This document shows, piece after piece, positions 53,053-62,126 of a stretch of DNA of 64,000 nt. Location: contig NZ_LGUI01000003.1 in assembly GCF_002891295.1 (NCBI RefSeq), forward strand, positions 62,001-126,000. Reading direction: 5' to 3'. This DNA is from Streptomyces eurocidicus. GTDB lineage: Bacteria > Actinomycetota > Actinomycetes > Streptomycetales > Streptomycetaceae. The position numbers and the translations under genes are program-made. The notes beneath the pieces are model-generated. The model made no database searches and was not told the origin of the DNA. It saw nothing but the letters and a program-made list of their open reading frames with translations. Each line of letters starts with the position of its first letter. The stretch's first letter is position 1.

Positions 53053-55375
53053 GCCGGCGCCTCCGCGCGTCGATGAGCATCTCCTGTACGTTCCGCAGCG
53101 GCTGCCCGTCCGCGTCCGTCGCGTGCCGGGTCCAGTCGCCGTCCCCGCCCAGGTGCCAGGAGGCGGTGGAGTCCGACATCCCCGTCTCCAGCAGCCTGCT
53201 GAGGGAGGCGCGGTGCGCGGGGTCGGTGACCCGGACGAGCGCCTCGATCCGCCGGTCGAGGTTGCGGTGCATCATGTCGGCGCTGCCGAGCCAGACTTCG
53301 GGCTCGCCGCCGTTCCCGAACGCGAAGACGCGTGAGTGTTCCAGGAACCGGCCCAGCACGCTCCGCACCCGGATGTTCTCCGAGAGGCCCTCGACCCCCG
53401 GCCGCAGCGAGCAGATGCCGCGCACCCACACGTCCACCGGCACACCGGCCCGGCCCGCCCGGTAGAGGGCGTCGACGACGGTCTCGTCCACCATCGAGTT
53501 GACCTTGATGCGGATGGAGGCGGGCCGCCCGGCGCGGTGGTGCGCGACCTCGTTGCCGATCCGGGCTATCAGTCCGTCGCGCAGCGATCTGGGGGCGACG
53601 AGCAGCCGCCGGTAGGTCTCGCGGCGGGAGTAGCCGGACAGCCGGTTGAAGAGGTCGGAGAGATCGGCGCCGACCTGCGGGTCGGCGGTGAGCAGGCCGA
53701 GGTCCTCATAGAGCCGGGCCGTCTTGGGGTGGTAATTGCCCGTTCCCACATGGGAATAGCGGCGGAGCGTCTCACCCTCCTGCCGGACCACCAGCGACAG
53801 CTTGCAGTGCGTCTTGAGCCCGACCAGGCCGTAGACGACGTGGCAGCCGGCCTCCTCCAGCTTCCGCGCCCACTTGATGTTCGCCTGCTCGTCGAACCGG
53901 GCCTTGATCTCGACGAGGACGAGCACCTGCTTGCCGGACTCGGCCGCGTCTATGAGCGCGTCGACGATCGGCGAGTCGCCGGACGTCCGGTACAGGGTCT
54001 GCTTGATGGCGAGCACGTCGGGATCGGACGCGGCCTGCTCCAGGAACGCCTGCACGGAGGTGGAGAAGGAGTCGTACGGGTGGTGCAGCAGGACGTCGCG
54101 CTCGCGCAGCGCGGCGAAGATGTCGGGCGCGGAAGCGGACTCGACCTCGGCGAGGTCCCGGTGGGTGCCCGCCACGTACTTGGGGTACTTGAGCTCGGGG
54201 CGGTCGAGGGCGGCGATGCGGAAGAGAGCCGTGAGGTCGAGCGGGCCGGGCAGCGGATAGACCTCGGCATCGGAGATCTTCAGCTCGCGGACGAGCAGGT
54301 CCAGGACGTACGGATCGATGGTCTCCTCGACCTCCAGCCGCACGGGCGGGCCGAAGCGGCGCCGCATGAGCTCCTTCTCCAGCGCCTGGAGGAGGTTCTC
54401 CGCGTCGTCCTCCTCGACCTCCAGGTCCTCGTTGCGCGTGACCCGGAACATGTGGTGCGCGAGGACCTCCATGCCCGGGAAGAGCTCCCCGAGATGGGCG
54501 GCGATGACGTCCTCCAGCGGGACGTACCGCCGCGCGGACGCCTCCAGGAAGCGCGAGAGGATCGGCGGCACCTTGACCCTGGCGAAGTGGTCGTGCCCGC
54601 TGACCGGGTTGCGGACGACCACGGCGAGGTTCAGGGACAGCCCGGAGATGTACGGGAAGGGGTGCGCGGGGTCGACGGCCAGCGGGGTCAGCACGGGGAA
54701 GATCTGCTGCTGGAAGAGCGCGCGGAGCCGCTCCTGCTCCTTCTCGGTCAGCTCGCCCCAGCGGATCAGGTGGATGCCGTGCTCGGCGAGCTCGGGTGCG
54801 ACGTCCTGCTGGTAGCAGGCGGCGTGCCGGGCCATGAGCTCGCGGGAGCGGGCCCAGATCAGCTCCAGGACCTCGCGCGGCTGGAGGCCGGACGCCGAGC
54901 GGGTGGCCACTCCGGTGGCGATGCGGCGCTTGAGGCCGGCCACCCGCACCATGAAGAACTCGTCCAGATTGCCGGCGAAGATGGCCAGGAAGTTCGCCCG
55001 TTCCAGGAGCGGCGTGACCGGGTCCTCGGCCAGCTCCAGCACCCGTTCGTTGAACGCCAGCCAGCTGCGCTCCCGGTCCAGGAACCGGCCCTGCGGCAGC
55101 GGCTCCTCGTCGTACGGCCCGGCGCCCTCGTCCGCGTACGCCGCGTCGCCGTAGGTACCCAGGTCCGAGGCGTCGAGGTCGGGCTCCAGGACCGGGGCGG
55201 AGGGGCCCGCGACCGCGTACGGACGGTGGGCGGCGATGGACCCGACCGAGGGCTGCGGATTGCCGAAACCGTCCGCGTGCGACAGGCCGCCCTCGTGCGA
55301 CGGGCCGCCGCGCGGCCGGTCTCCGTGCGGCCGGGGGGACGGACCGTGTGCCGGGACGCTGGAGGACTGGGTCAT
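53033..55375 (-). CDS. ppk1: Polyphosphate kinase 1
   Basis: It encodes 780 residues from ATG 55375 (TGAGGAC directly upstream). About 95 extra N-terminal residues are disordered, then the four PPK1 domains: [35 protein letters not shown], and the catalytic HxK motif region [20 protein letters not shown] with the phospho-His. It makes polyphosphate from ATP reversibly. In streptomycetes ppk is PhoP-controlled. The CHAD gene overlaps its end. Confidence 0.96.
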   Translation of the reverse strand: MTQSSSVPAHGPSPRPHGDRPRGGPSHEGGLSHADGFGNPQPSVGSIAAHRPYAVAGPSAPVLEPDLDASDLGTYGDAAYADEGAGPYDEEPLPQGRFLDRERSWLAFNERVLELAEDPVTPLLERANFLAIFAGNLDEFFMVRVAGLKRRIATGVATRSASGLQPREVLELIWARSRELMARHAACYQQDVAPELAEHGIHLIRWGELTEKEQERLRALFQQQIFPVLTPLAVDPAHPFPYISGLSLNLAVVVRNPVSGHDHFARVKVPPILSRFLEASARRYVPLEDVIAAHLGELFPGMEVLAHHMFRVTRNEDLEVEEDDAENLLQALEKELMRRRFGPPVRLEVEETIDPYVLDLLVRELKISDAEVYPLPGPLDLTALFRIAALDRPELKYPKYVAGTHRDLAEVESASAPDIFAALRERDVLLHHPYDSFSTSVQAFLEQAASDPDVLAIKQTLYRTSGDSPIVDALIDAAESGKQVLVLVEIKARFDEQANIKWARKLEEAGCHVVYGLVGLKTHCKLSLVVRQEGETLRRYSHVGTGNYHPKTARLYEDLGLLTADPQVGADLSDLFNRLSGYSRRETYRRLLVAPRSLRDGLIARIGNEVAHHRAGRPASIRIKVNSMVDETVVDALYRAGRAGVPVDVWVRGICSLRPGVEGLSENIRVRSVLGRFLEHSRVFAFGNGGEPEVWLGSADMMHRNLDRRIEALVRVTDPAHRASLSRLLETGMSDSTASWHLGGDGDWTRHATDADGQPLRNVQEMLIDARRRRRGSATP

Positions 55376-55650
55376 GTCCTCATTGTTCCGCGCGAGGGCT
55401 CCCACAGGCGCGCCGGAGCGCTGCCCGGAGGGGCGCGGGGCGATGTGGAGCCTTCGTTCGGGTGCGTCGGGCACGGCGGGCTGCATTCGGCAAGACTCGC
55501 AACCGCGGTTGAATCACGGGTAACGCTCACATGGCGCGCAGGGAAGCGGCAGCCCACTCCGGAGCGTCACCGCCCCGCGACGACCGGGCACGGCGGGCCC
55601 GGGACGATCCCCGGGACGGCCCCCGGGCCCCTCCCGCCCGTGCCCGCCCG
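55376..55650 (-). promoter_or_regulatory. Upstream region of ppk
   Basis: The region holds the ppk promoter. On the minus strand GTTACCCGTGA and TTCAACCGCGG (around 55499-55520) are 11-base units with partial likeness to PhoP half-sites; the match is weak. Confidence 0.3.
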
Positions 55651-55692
55651 TACCCGCCTACGCCCCGCCCGTACCCGCCTACGCCCCGCCCG
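55651..55692. repeat. Two exact 21-base tandem units abutting an ABC permease stop codon
   Basis: The 21-base unit beginning TACCCGCCTACGCC occurs at 55651-55671 and again at 55672-55692, directly next to the stop triplet of the minus-strand permease gene. Confidence 0.9.
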
Positions 55693-56712
55693 TCAGCGGT
55701 GTCCCCGCCGCGTCCACCACAGCGCGCCCGCGCCGAGGGCCGCCCCCGCGGCCAGCACGATGCCCGTGTGGATGCCCTGGAGCGGCCAGAAGTGGGAGGC
55801 CGGGTGGTAGTCGACGTACCAGCCCGTGGCGTTGTGCCGGGTGAGGCAGTCGCCCCGGAACTTGTCCAGCAGGGTGCAGTCGGGCTCCGGCATCCGCCGG
55901 CCGGTGGCGGAGACGACGCCCCGCTCGAAGCGCCAGGAGTCGCCGCCGACGAGGTTCGGCACCTCGCGGTCGAGCAGGGTCTCCGAGGCCATCAGGTGCG
56001 GGCGGGCGGTGACCAGCGGCCAGTACAGCGCGAGCGAGGCCACGGCGGTGCCGGCCATGGCCGGCAGCACCCGCCTTACCAGCAGGCCGACGAGGGCGCC
56101 GAGCCCGATGGCGGCCAGCGAGTTCGCGACGGGGACGGCCCCCAGCGCGTCGAAGGCGTCGAACCAGCGCCGGTCGGCGAGCAGGGCCCCGGACTGGACG
56201 GAGACCACGGACCGCCAGGCCCAGGTGTGGAGCGCCGACAGCAGCGAGACACCGGCGAGCGCGGCCACCGCCGGGAGCGCGAGCTTCGCCGCGAACCAGC
56301 GCACCGGCGACACCGACTGCGTCCAGGCCATCTTGTACGCGCCGGTCTCCAGCTCCCGCGCGACGACGGGGCCGGCGACGAACAGCCCGAACAGCAGCGG
56401 CAGCCAGGTGAGCAGAAGTCCGTTGTAGCGCAGGAGGTCGGCGTACTCGTACTGGAACGAGGCGACGGCCATGTTCCACCGCTCGCACGCCTCCGGCCCG
56501 GCGCACGCCGACCGCAGCCCGTGCCGGTCGACGAACGACGTCATGGCGAAGCGCAGCCAGACCAGTTCGGCGCCGAAGGCGAGGAGGGCGCCCAGCGCGA
56601 TCCAGGACGTGAGGCGGTGCTGGCGCCAGACGACCCAGGCGAGTCCGCGCAGGGTCGCCGGGCGGGCCGCCGGGGCGTCCGCGAGGGGCCGGGAGGTCAG
56701 GGCCGTGCTCAC
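55693..56712 (-). CDS. ABC-2 type transporter permease
   Basis: It encodes 339 residues from GTG 56712, overlapping the ATPase stop as GTGA. Six hydrophobic segments (TSWIALGALLAFGAELVWL, YNGLLLTWLPLLFGLFVAGP, ANSLAAIGLGALVGLLV, GIVLAAGAALGAGALWW and others); a large outside loop near 265-305 has two Cys (PDCTLL, GDCLTR). Partner of the next ATPase under a YtrA-type repressor, so probably exports or senses a wall-active or stress compound. Confidence 0.88.
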   Translation of the reverse strand: MSTALTSRPLADAPAARPATLRGLAWVVWRQHRLTSWIALGALLAFGAELVWLRFAMTSFVDRHGLRSACAGPEACERWNMAVASFQYEYADLLRYNGLLLTWLPLLFGLFVAGPVVARELETGAYKMAWTQSVSPVRWFAAKLALPAVAALAGVSLLSALHTWAWRSVVSVQSGALLADRRWFDAFDALGAVPVANSLAAIGLGALVGLLVRRVLPAMAGTAVASLALYWPLVTARPHLMASETLLDREVPNLVGGDSWRFERGVVSATGRRMPEPDCTLLDKFRGDCLTRHNATGWYVDYHPASHFWPLQGIHTGIVLAAGAALGAGALWWTRRGHR

Positions 56713-57647
56713 GCGGCCTTCTTCCAGGCGACGCGCGGCTCGGCGCTCGGGGTCAGGAGCGCGGGGGCGCCGGGCACCCGGAGGTGGGCCAGGAGGATCT
56801 CCTCCAGGGACGGCTCGGAGGCCCGCCACTCCCCCGCCACGGGGCCCTCGGGGCGTACGAGCGCGGTGAGCTGGCGGCCCGTGACCCGGGACTCGACGAC
56901 CGTGTGGGCGGCGAACTCCCGGGGCGGCCCGGCGGTCTCGTGCCTGCCCACGAGGAGGGTGTGGGCGGCGAGCAGGTCCTCGACCTCGCCCGCGAGCCGC
57001 ACCCGCCCGTCGGCTATCAGCAGCAGGTAGTCGCAGACCCCTTCGAGCTCGGCGAGGACGTGCGAGGACATGACGACGGTGATGGCGTGCTCGGCGGCCG
57101 CGGCCATGAGGGCGGCCGTCATGTCGTGGCGCGCGAGCGGGTCGAGGTCGGCCATGGGCTCGTCCAGGAGCAGCAGCGCGGGCCGCTTGCCGAGGGCGAG
57201 GGCGAGGGCCACCCGGGTGCGCTGGCCGCCGGAGAGGTCGCCGACGCGGGCCTGCGGGGAGAGGCCGCCGTCACCGACGAGCCGCTCGGCGGTGGCCTGG
57301 TCCCAGCTGCCCGGGTTGAGCTCGCGGCCCATGCGCAGGGTGTCGGCGATGGTGAAGCTGGGGTAGAGCGGCTTCTCCTGGGAGAGGAAGGCGACGTGCG
57401 GGCGGACCTCCGGGGCGCCGGGCGGGCGGCCGAAGACGGTCAGCGAGCCCCGGGTGGGCCGGCGGAGCCCGGCGGCGACGGAGAGCAGGGTGGACTTGCC
57501 GGCGCCGTTGGGCCCGACGAGCGCGCAGACCCGGCCGGCGGGCACCCGGAAGGAACAGTCGAGCAGCGCCGGGCCGCGCCGGTACGCCACGCCGAGGCCG
57601 ACGGCCTCCAGGGCGGTGCGCTCGGGGTAGAAGGTCAGCTCGGTCAT
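56709..57647 (-). CDS. ABC transporter ATP-binding protein
   Basis: It encodes 312 residues. Walker A GPNGAGKSTLL at about 45, Q-loop LSQEKPLY, signature LSGGQRTRVALALALGKRP, Walker B LLLLDEPMADLD and switch His in VMSSHVLAELEGV. The C-terminal 90 residues are typical of drug-export ATPases. ATGA overlap with the repressor gene before it and GTGA with the permease after it, so the three form one operon. Confidence 0.92.
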   Translation of the reverse strand: MTELTFYPERTALEAVGLGVAYRRGPALLDCSFRVPAGRVCALVGPNGAGKSTLLSVAAGLRRPTRGSLTVFGRPPGAPEVRPHVAFLSQEKPLYPSFTIADTLRMGRELNPGSWDQATAERLVGDGGLSPQARVGDLSGGQRTRVALALALGKRPALLLLDEPMADLDPLARHDMTAALMAAAAEHAITVVMSSHVLAELEGVCDYLLLIADGRVRLAGEVEDLLAAHTLLVGRHETAGPPREFAAHTVVESRVTGRQLTALVRPEGPVAGEWRASEPSLEEILLAHLRVPGAPALLTPSAEPRVAWKKAA

Positions 57648-58102
57648 CCGGTCGTCGTCCCCTTGTCCACGTGCTGCGGGTCGTGCGGGGCCGCCGGCGC
57701 CGCTCCCGGCCCCGGCTCCGGCCCTGAGAAGCTGTCCTCCAGTACGGACGTGACCAGCGCGGCCACGTCCTCCCGGTCGAGTCCCGCCGCGCGGGCCCGG
57801 CCCATCCAGTCGGCGATCTCCGCGCGCAGCGGGGAGTCGGCGGCGGCCTGCGGCCGGGCGAGCGAGCGCCGGACGAAGGTGCCGAGCCCGGGGCGCGCCT
57901 CGACGAGGCCCTCGCGGTCGAGCTCGCGGTACGCCTTGAGGACGGTGTTCGGGTTGATGGCCGTGGCCGCGACGACCTCTTTGGCGGTGGGCAGCTTGTC
58001 GCCGGGGGTCAGCAGACCCAGCCGCAGGGCCTGTTTGACCTGCTGGACGATCTGCAGATAGGTGGCGACACCGCTGCGCCGGTCGATGCGGAACTCGACC
58101 AC
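57644..58102 (-). CDS. YtrA-subfamily GntR repressor
   Basis: It encodes 152 residues from GTG 58102, chosen because AAAGGG lies exactly 8 bases upstream; ATG 58108 and GTG 58111 have the site too close. The short winged helix (ATYLQIVQQVKQALRLGLLT, LPTAKEVVAATAINPNTVLK, AYRELDREGLVEARPGLGTF) is followed by a short dimerisation helix pair, as in YtrA proteins that control ABC exporters. It should repress its own operon through the adjacent palindrome. Confidence 0.92.
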   Translation of the reverse strand: MVEFRIDRRSGVATYLQIVQQVKQALRLGLLTPGDKLPTAKEVVAATAINPNTVLKAYRELDREGLVEARPGLGTFVRRSLARPQAAADSPLRAEIADWMGRARAAGLDREDVAALVTSVLEDSFSGPEPGPGAAPAAPHDPQHVDKGTTTG

Positions 58103-58106
58103 GCGC

Positions 58107-58142
58107 ATCACCCTTTCACTACTTGACTAGTGAAAGGGTGAT
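58107..58142. promoter_or_regulatory. 36-bp palindromic operator covering the repressor gene's ribosome binding site
   Basis: ATCACCCTTTCACTA (58107-58121) and TAGTGAAAGGGTGAT (58128-58142) are exact complements around CTTGAC. The inner ACTACTTGACTAGT resembles YtrA-type sites. The left arm contains the complement of AAAGGG, the Shine-Dalgarno of the gene. Confidence 0.8.
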
Positions 58143-58205
58143 GGAAGCGCCCGACACCTGTCAAACGATGACCGTAAGGGCCGCGGCCCCTCGATCCGTG
58201 CCCGC

Positions 58206-59129
58206 TCAGCTCTCGGTGCGGTACATCAGGTCCGTCTCGTGCACGGCGAACCCCAGCCGCTCGTAGACGGCGACGGCGGGCAGGTTGTCCGCGTCGACGT
58301 ACAGCATCGCGGTCGGCAGGCCCTGGGCCGCCAGGTGCCGCAGCCCGAGGGTGGTGAGCGACTTGCCGAGCCCGCCGCCCTGGAAGCCGGGCCGCACCCC
58401 GAGCACGTAGACCTCGCCGAGGCCCTCCGCGGCGTGCACCTTGGTCCAGTGGAAGCCGACGATCTCGCCGTCCTTCTCGGCCAGGAAGAAGCCCTCCGGG
58501 TCGAACCAGTCGGCGGCCTTACGGTCGTCGAGGTCGCGCTGGGTGAGCGAGCCCTGCTCCGGGTGGTGCGCGAAGGCCGCCGCGTTCAGGGCGAGCCAGG
58601 CGGCGTCGTCCTCGCCGGGCCGGAAGGCGCGGACGGTCACGCCCTCGGGCAGTACGGGCTCGGCCGGGTCCAGGCCGGCCAGCGGCCGGCGCATCTGGCG
58701 CAGCTCGCGGAAGAGGCTCAGGCCGAGCACCTGCGCGAGGTGCCGGGCGGCCGGGTGCCCGCCGTGCGCCCAGACCCGCAGCCGCTTGCCGGACTCCGCC
58801 AGCAGGGCGCTGCCCAGGGCCCGCCCGTGGCCACGCCCGCGGTGCTCCGGGTGCACGACCAGCTCACCGGCCGGGGCCTCCACGGGGTCGCTGTCCTCCA
58901 GCTGCGCGTAGCCGACGAGCTCCCCCTCGGCGTTCCGCACCAGTACGTGCCGCACCCCGGCCCGCCGCCCCTTGAGCTGGAGCCTGCCCTGCTCCGAGAC
59001 GGCCGGCTGCCCGTCCACGGCCGCGGCCTCCGACACCAGCGCCAGCACGTCCCGCACCGGCTCCGGCGCCAGCTCCTCCAGCACCTCGATCGACCGCTGC
59101 CCGCCCACGTCATTCACCACGTCAGTCAT
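58206..59129 (-). CDS. mshD: Mycothiol acetyltransferase MshD
   Basis: It encodes 307 residues forming two GNAT domains: the degenerate first one (ELVVHPEHRGRGHGRALGSA) and the active second (VYVLGVRPGFQGGGLGKSLT, LYVDADNLPAVAVYERLGFA). It acetylates Cys-GlcN-Ins to mycothiol, the last step of the pathway begun by mshA. ATG 59129 is preferred over the open frame to 59222: TAGGCT ends 7 bases upstream, indicating a leaderless mRNA. Confidence 0.94.
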   Translation of the reverse strand: MTDVVNDVGGQRSIEVLEELAPEPVRDVLALVSEAAAVDGQPAVSEQGRLQLKGRRAGVRHVLVRNAEGELVGYAQLEDSDPVEAPAGELVVHPEHRGRGHGRALGSALLAESGKRLRVWAHGGHPAARHLAQVLGLSLFRELRQMRRPLAGLDPAEPVLPEGVTVRAFRPGEDDAAWLALNAAAFAHHPEQGSLTQRDLDDRKAADWFDPEGFFLAEKDGEIVGFHWTKVHAAEGLGEVYVLGVRPGFQGGGLGKSLTTLGLRHLAAQGLPTAMLYVDADNLPAVAVYERLGFAVHETDLMYRTES

Positions 59130-59330
59130 GGGTCCGAGCCTACGGGCAGGGGACGGCGGGGTATCCGCATGGATGACGGCGGAACATCCGTAAGGACGGC
59201 GGCGGGACATCCGCGAGGACAACAGCTACCGATTCGTCACCTCAACCCTCCTGTCACGCTACGCGCGTTGACATAGGCTGCGGCCGACCGACGTACCCGC
59301 TGTACCTGCCAATTGCACAAAGGGGAACAA

Positions 59331-61148
59331 ATGCACGCGCCGCCGCCCCGGAAGCGCCTCGCCACCCGGCTGACCGCGACCGCCGTCGCCCTCACCGCCA
59401 CCGCCGGTGTCCTCGCCTCCGCCGCCCCGGCCAGCGCCGACACCTCGTGGGGCGGACTGTGGCAGCAGAAGCGGACCGTGGACGTCCAGCTGCTGTCGTT
59501 CAACGACCTGCACGGGAACCTGGAGCCGCCGCAGGGCTCCTCCGGCACCGTGACCGAGACGCAGGCGGACGGCACGAAGAAGGCGATACCCGCCGGCGGC
59601 GTGGAGTACCTCGCCAACTCGCTGCGCACGGCCCGTAAGGGTCACGAGTACTCGATCACCGCCGCGGCCGGCGACATGATCGGCGCCAGCCCCCTGATGA
59701 CCGGCCTCTTCCACGACGAGCCGACCATCGAGGCGCTCAACAAGCTCGACCTCGACGTCACCTCCGTGGGCAACCACGAGTTCGACGAGGGCCGCGCCGA
59801 GCTGCTGCGCATGCAGAACGGCGGCTGCCACCCCAAGGAGGGCTGCTTCGAGAAGGGCAAGAAGTTCCGCGGCGCGGACTTCCCCTACCTCGCCGCGAAC
59901 GTGACGGACGAGAAGACCGGCAAGCCGCTCTTCAAGCCGTACACGGTCTGGAAGCACAAGGGCGTGAAGATCGGCATCATCGGCCTCACCCTGAAGGGCA
60001 CGCCCGACGTCGTCACGGCCGAGGGCGTCAAGGGCCTCAAGTTCGCCGACGAGGTCGCGACGATCGACAAGTACGCCAAGGAGCTCGACCGCCAGGGCGT
60101 GAAGTCCATCGTCACCCTCATCCACGAGGGCGGCATGCCCGCCTCCGGCTCGTACAACTACGACTGCGACACCCCGGGCGCGGGCGCCGGGATCTCCGGC
60201 GCGATCGTGGACATCGCGAAGAAGGCCACGCCGAAGGTCGACGCCTTCGTCACCGGCCACACCCACCAGGCGTACGCCTGCACCATCCCGGACCCCTCGG
60301 GCGCGCCCCGCACGGTCACCTCGGCGGCGTCCTTCGGCCGGCTCTACACCGACACGACCCTGACGTACGACCGGCGGACGAAGGACATCGTCCGGACGCC
60401 CGTGAAGAGCCCCAGGGCCGCGAACCACATCGTGGGCCGGGAGCAGCCGAAGGCGGCCGACATGACCGCCCTCATCGACCGCTGGAAGAAGCTGGCCGCC
60501 CCGGTGGCCAACAAGCCGGTCGGCTACATCAGCGCCGACATCAACGGCCGCGGCTCGGAGGCGTACGAGAAGCCGCTCGGCGACGTCATCGCCGACGCGC
60601 AGCTGGAGGCCCTCGCCCCGGCCGACAAGGGCGGCGCGCAGATCGCCTTCATGAACCCCGGCGGCATCCGCTCCGACCTGGCCCACAAGGCGTCGGGCGG
60701 CGAAGGCGACGGCGTCGTGACGTACGGCGAGGCGTTCACCGTCCAGCCGTTCACCAACATGATGCAGACGAAGGACCTGACCGGCGCCCAGCTGCTCGCC
60801 CTGCTCCAGCAGCAGGTCAGCGGCCCCAACGAGGCCGAGCCGAAGATCCTTCAGGTCAGCAAGGGCTTCACCTACACGCTCGACCTCACCAAGAAGGGCG
60901 CGGCGCGCGTCGACGCCGCCTCGGTGAAGCTGAACGGCACCGCGATCGACCCGGCGAAGACGTACCGCGTCGCGGCGAACGAGTTCCTCGCGGGCGGCGG
61001 TGACGGCTTCGTGGCCTTCAAGGACGGCACGAACAAGCGGGTCGGCGCCTCCGACCTGGACGTCTTCAACGCCTACCTGACGGCGCACTCCTCGGCGAGC
61101 TCGCCGCTGGCCCCGCCGAAGGCGGACCGCATCACCGTGGTGAAGTAA
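59331..61148 (+). CDS. Secreted 5'-nucleotidase / metallophosphoesterase
   Basis: It encodes 605 residues from ATG 59331 (AAAGGGG 5 bases upstream). Signal peptide cleaved after ASA near 37. Metallophosphatase motifs: SFNDLHGNLEP, AAGDMIGASP, VGNHEFDEG, LIHEGG, TGHTHQAY; the C-terminal 5'-nucleotidase domain has NPGGIRSDL and FTVQPFTNMMQTK. It releases phosphate from extracellular nucleotides. From memory, the neighbour of mshD in S. coelicolor is such an enzyme under phosphate control. Confidence 0.95.
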   Translation: MHAPPPRKRLATRLTATAVALTATAGVLASAAPASADTSWGGLWQQKRTVDVQLLSFNDLHGNLEPPQGSSGTVTETQADGTKKAIPAGGVEYLANSLRTARKGHEYSITAAAGDMIGASPLMTGLFHDEPTIEALNKLDLDVTSVGNHEFDEGRAELLRMQNGGCHPKEGCFEKGKKFRGADFPYLAANVTDEKTGKPLFKPYTVWKHKGVKIGIIGLTLKGTPDVVTAEGVKGLKFADEVATIDKYAKELDRQGVKSIVTLIHEGGMPASGSYNYDCDTPGAGAGISGAIVDIAKKATPKVDAFVTGHTHQAYACTIPDPSGAPRTVTSAASFGRLYTDTTLTYDRRTKDIVRTPVKSPRAANHIVGREQPKAADMTALIDRWKKLAAPVANKPVGYISADINGRGSEAYEKPLGDVIADAQLEALAPADKGGAQIAFMNPGGIRSDLAHKASGGEGDGVVTYGEAFTVQPFTNMMQTKDLTGAQLLALLQQQVSGPNEAEPKILQVSKGFTYTLDLTKKGAARVDAASVKLNGTAIDPAKTYRVAANEFLAGGGDGFVAFKDGTNKRVGASDLDVFNAYLTAHSSASSPLAPPKADRITVVK

Positions 61149-61217
61149 CGCGGCCGTGAAGTAACGCGGTCAGGAAGTAACGGTCGTGAAGTAGCACGGT
61201 CGTGAAGTACCGCGCGG
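61138..61217. repeat. Five imperfect ~16-base repeats spanning the nucleotidase stop codon
   Basis: The gene end TGAAGTAACGCGGCCG (61141-61156) is followed by TGAAGTAACGCGGTCA, GAAGTAACGGTCG, TGAAGTAGCACGGTCG and TGAAGTACCGCGCGG. The first unit holds the last codon and stop. Confidence 0.85.
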
Positions 61218-61372
61218 AGGATGTACGAGCGCCGGTGCGTGGCAACGCGCGCCGGCGCTCCCGTGCGTACGGGCCCGGGCGCGGGCCACCGCGCTCCGGG
61301 CGGCCGCCGTTTGTCGGACAACCAAAGGGAAAGAACTGGCACACCCGCCACGCCCGACCCCAGGAGAGTCCC

Positions 61373-61585
61373 ATGTCGACCACCCGGCGCGTCCTGACCG
61401 CCCTCGCCGCCACCGCCCTGCTCAGCGTCGGCGCGGCGGCGCTGGCGGCACCCGCGCAGGCGGACGTCCACGCCAACGTGCTGGGCGGCGTCGTCACCGC
61501 GAACACGAACGGCACGAACGGCACGATCGACGTGGCCCTCGTAGGACAGACGATCCTCAGCCTCCCGAACCTCCTCGGCCTCTGA
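61373..61585 (+). CDS. Small secreted protein (70 residues)
   Basis: Starts MSTTRRVLTALAATALLSVG and has a signal peptide cleaved after AQA near 30. The mature 40 residues are uncharged apart from two Asp (one the N-terminal residue) and one His (NVLGGVVTANTNGTNGTIDV, ALVGQTILSLPNLLGL). AGGAGAG 6-7 bases before the ATG. Like the 60-residue peptide at 1659 it is a tiny, Thr/Val/Asn-rich exported product without Cys. Unknown role; possibly surface-associated. Confidence 0.65.
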   Translation: MSTTRRVLTALAATALLSVGAAALAAPAQADVHANVLGGVVTANTNGTNGTIDVALVGQTILSLPNLLGL

Positions 61586-61724
61586 GCCGTACGAGCCGGG
61601 CCGCGCCGCCGAGCGCTCCGCTGGAACTCCGGCGAGTCATCCGCGGGTGCGTCGTGGCCGGCCGCGCGGTTCCCCGCGCCCCTTCGGGGCACTGCCGGAC
61701 CGCACCGGACCTCGCCGGGCCGGC

Positions 61725-61964
61725 TCAGAGCCTCTCCACCTCCGCGCCCGCCTTGGCCAGCAGCTGCTGCCCGATGTCCAGCAGCGCCCGGCCGCCCGCG
61801 AGCTCCTCCCCGATGCGCTTCTCGTCGGGGTCCCGGGGGTCGCGGGTGGCCTGGCCCCGGCCCCGGAGCTCATTGCCGTCGCGCAGCCGCAGCAGCGCGG
61901 CCGCGCGGGTGTGCGTGTCGTTCTCCTCGAACTCGACTTCCACGTGCCAGCCGGCTACCTGCAT
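61725..61964 (-). CDS. DUF1876 domain protein (dsRBD-like)
   Basis: It encodes 79 residues beginning MQVAGWHVEVEFEENDTHTR and ALLRLRDGNELRGRGQATRD, ending in ELAGGRALLDIGQQLLAKAG. This is the usual single-domain DUF1876 pattern, a small alpha/beta fold related to dsRNA-binding domains. GGAGGAG 6 bases before ATG 61964; the longer open frame is not needed. Function unknown. Confidence 0.88.
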   Translation of the reverse strand: MQVAGWHVEVEFEENDTHTRAAALLRLRDGNELRGRGQATRDPRDPDEKRIGEELAGGRALLDIGQQLLAKAGAEVERL

Positions 61965-62126
61965 GGGTGTCTCCTCCGCTGATCCTCGGCGCCGGGTCCG
62001 CGCCGGGCGCGGCGTCCTCGCCCGCCGGACGGGCTTGATCTTCCTTATACCCGACATACCTACTTCTGCCGGGCTTCTCAGCACACACTCAGACTGTTCT
62101 CATCCGGCCGGAGCACAGTCGTAGCC

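Noticed and set aside
59223..59330. PHO box before the 5'-nucleotidase gene
   Set aside because: Only one GTCACC-like word, no second unit in 11-base phase; not enough to list as a site.
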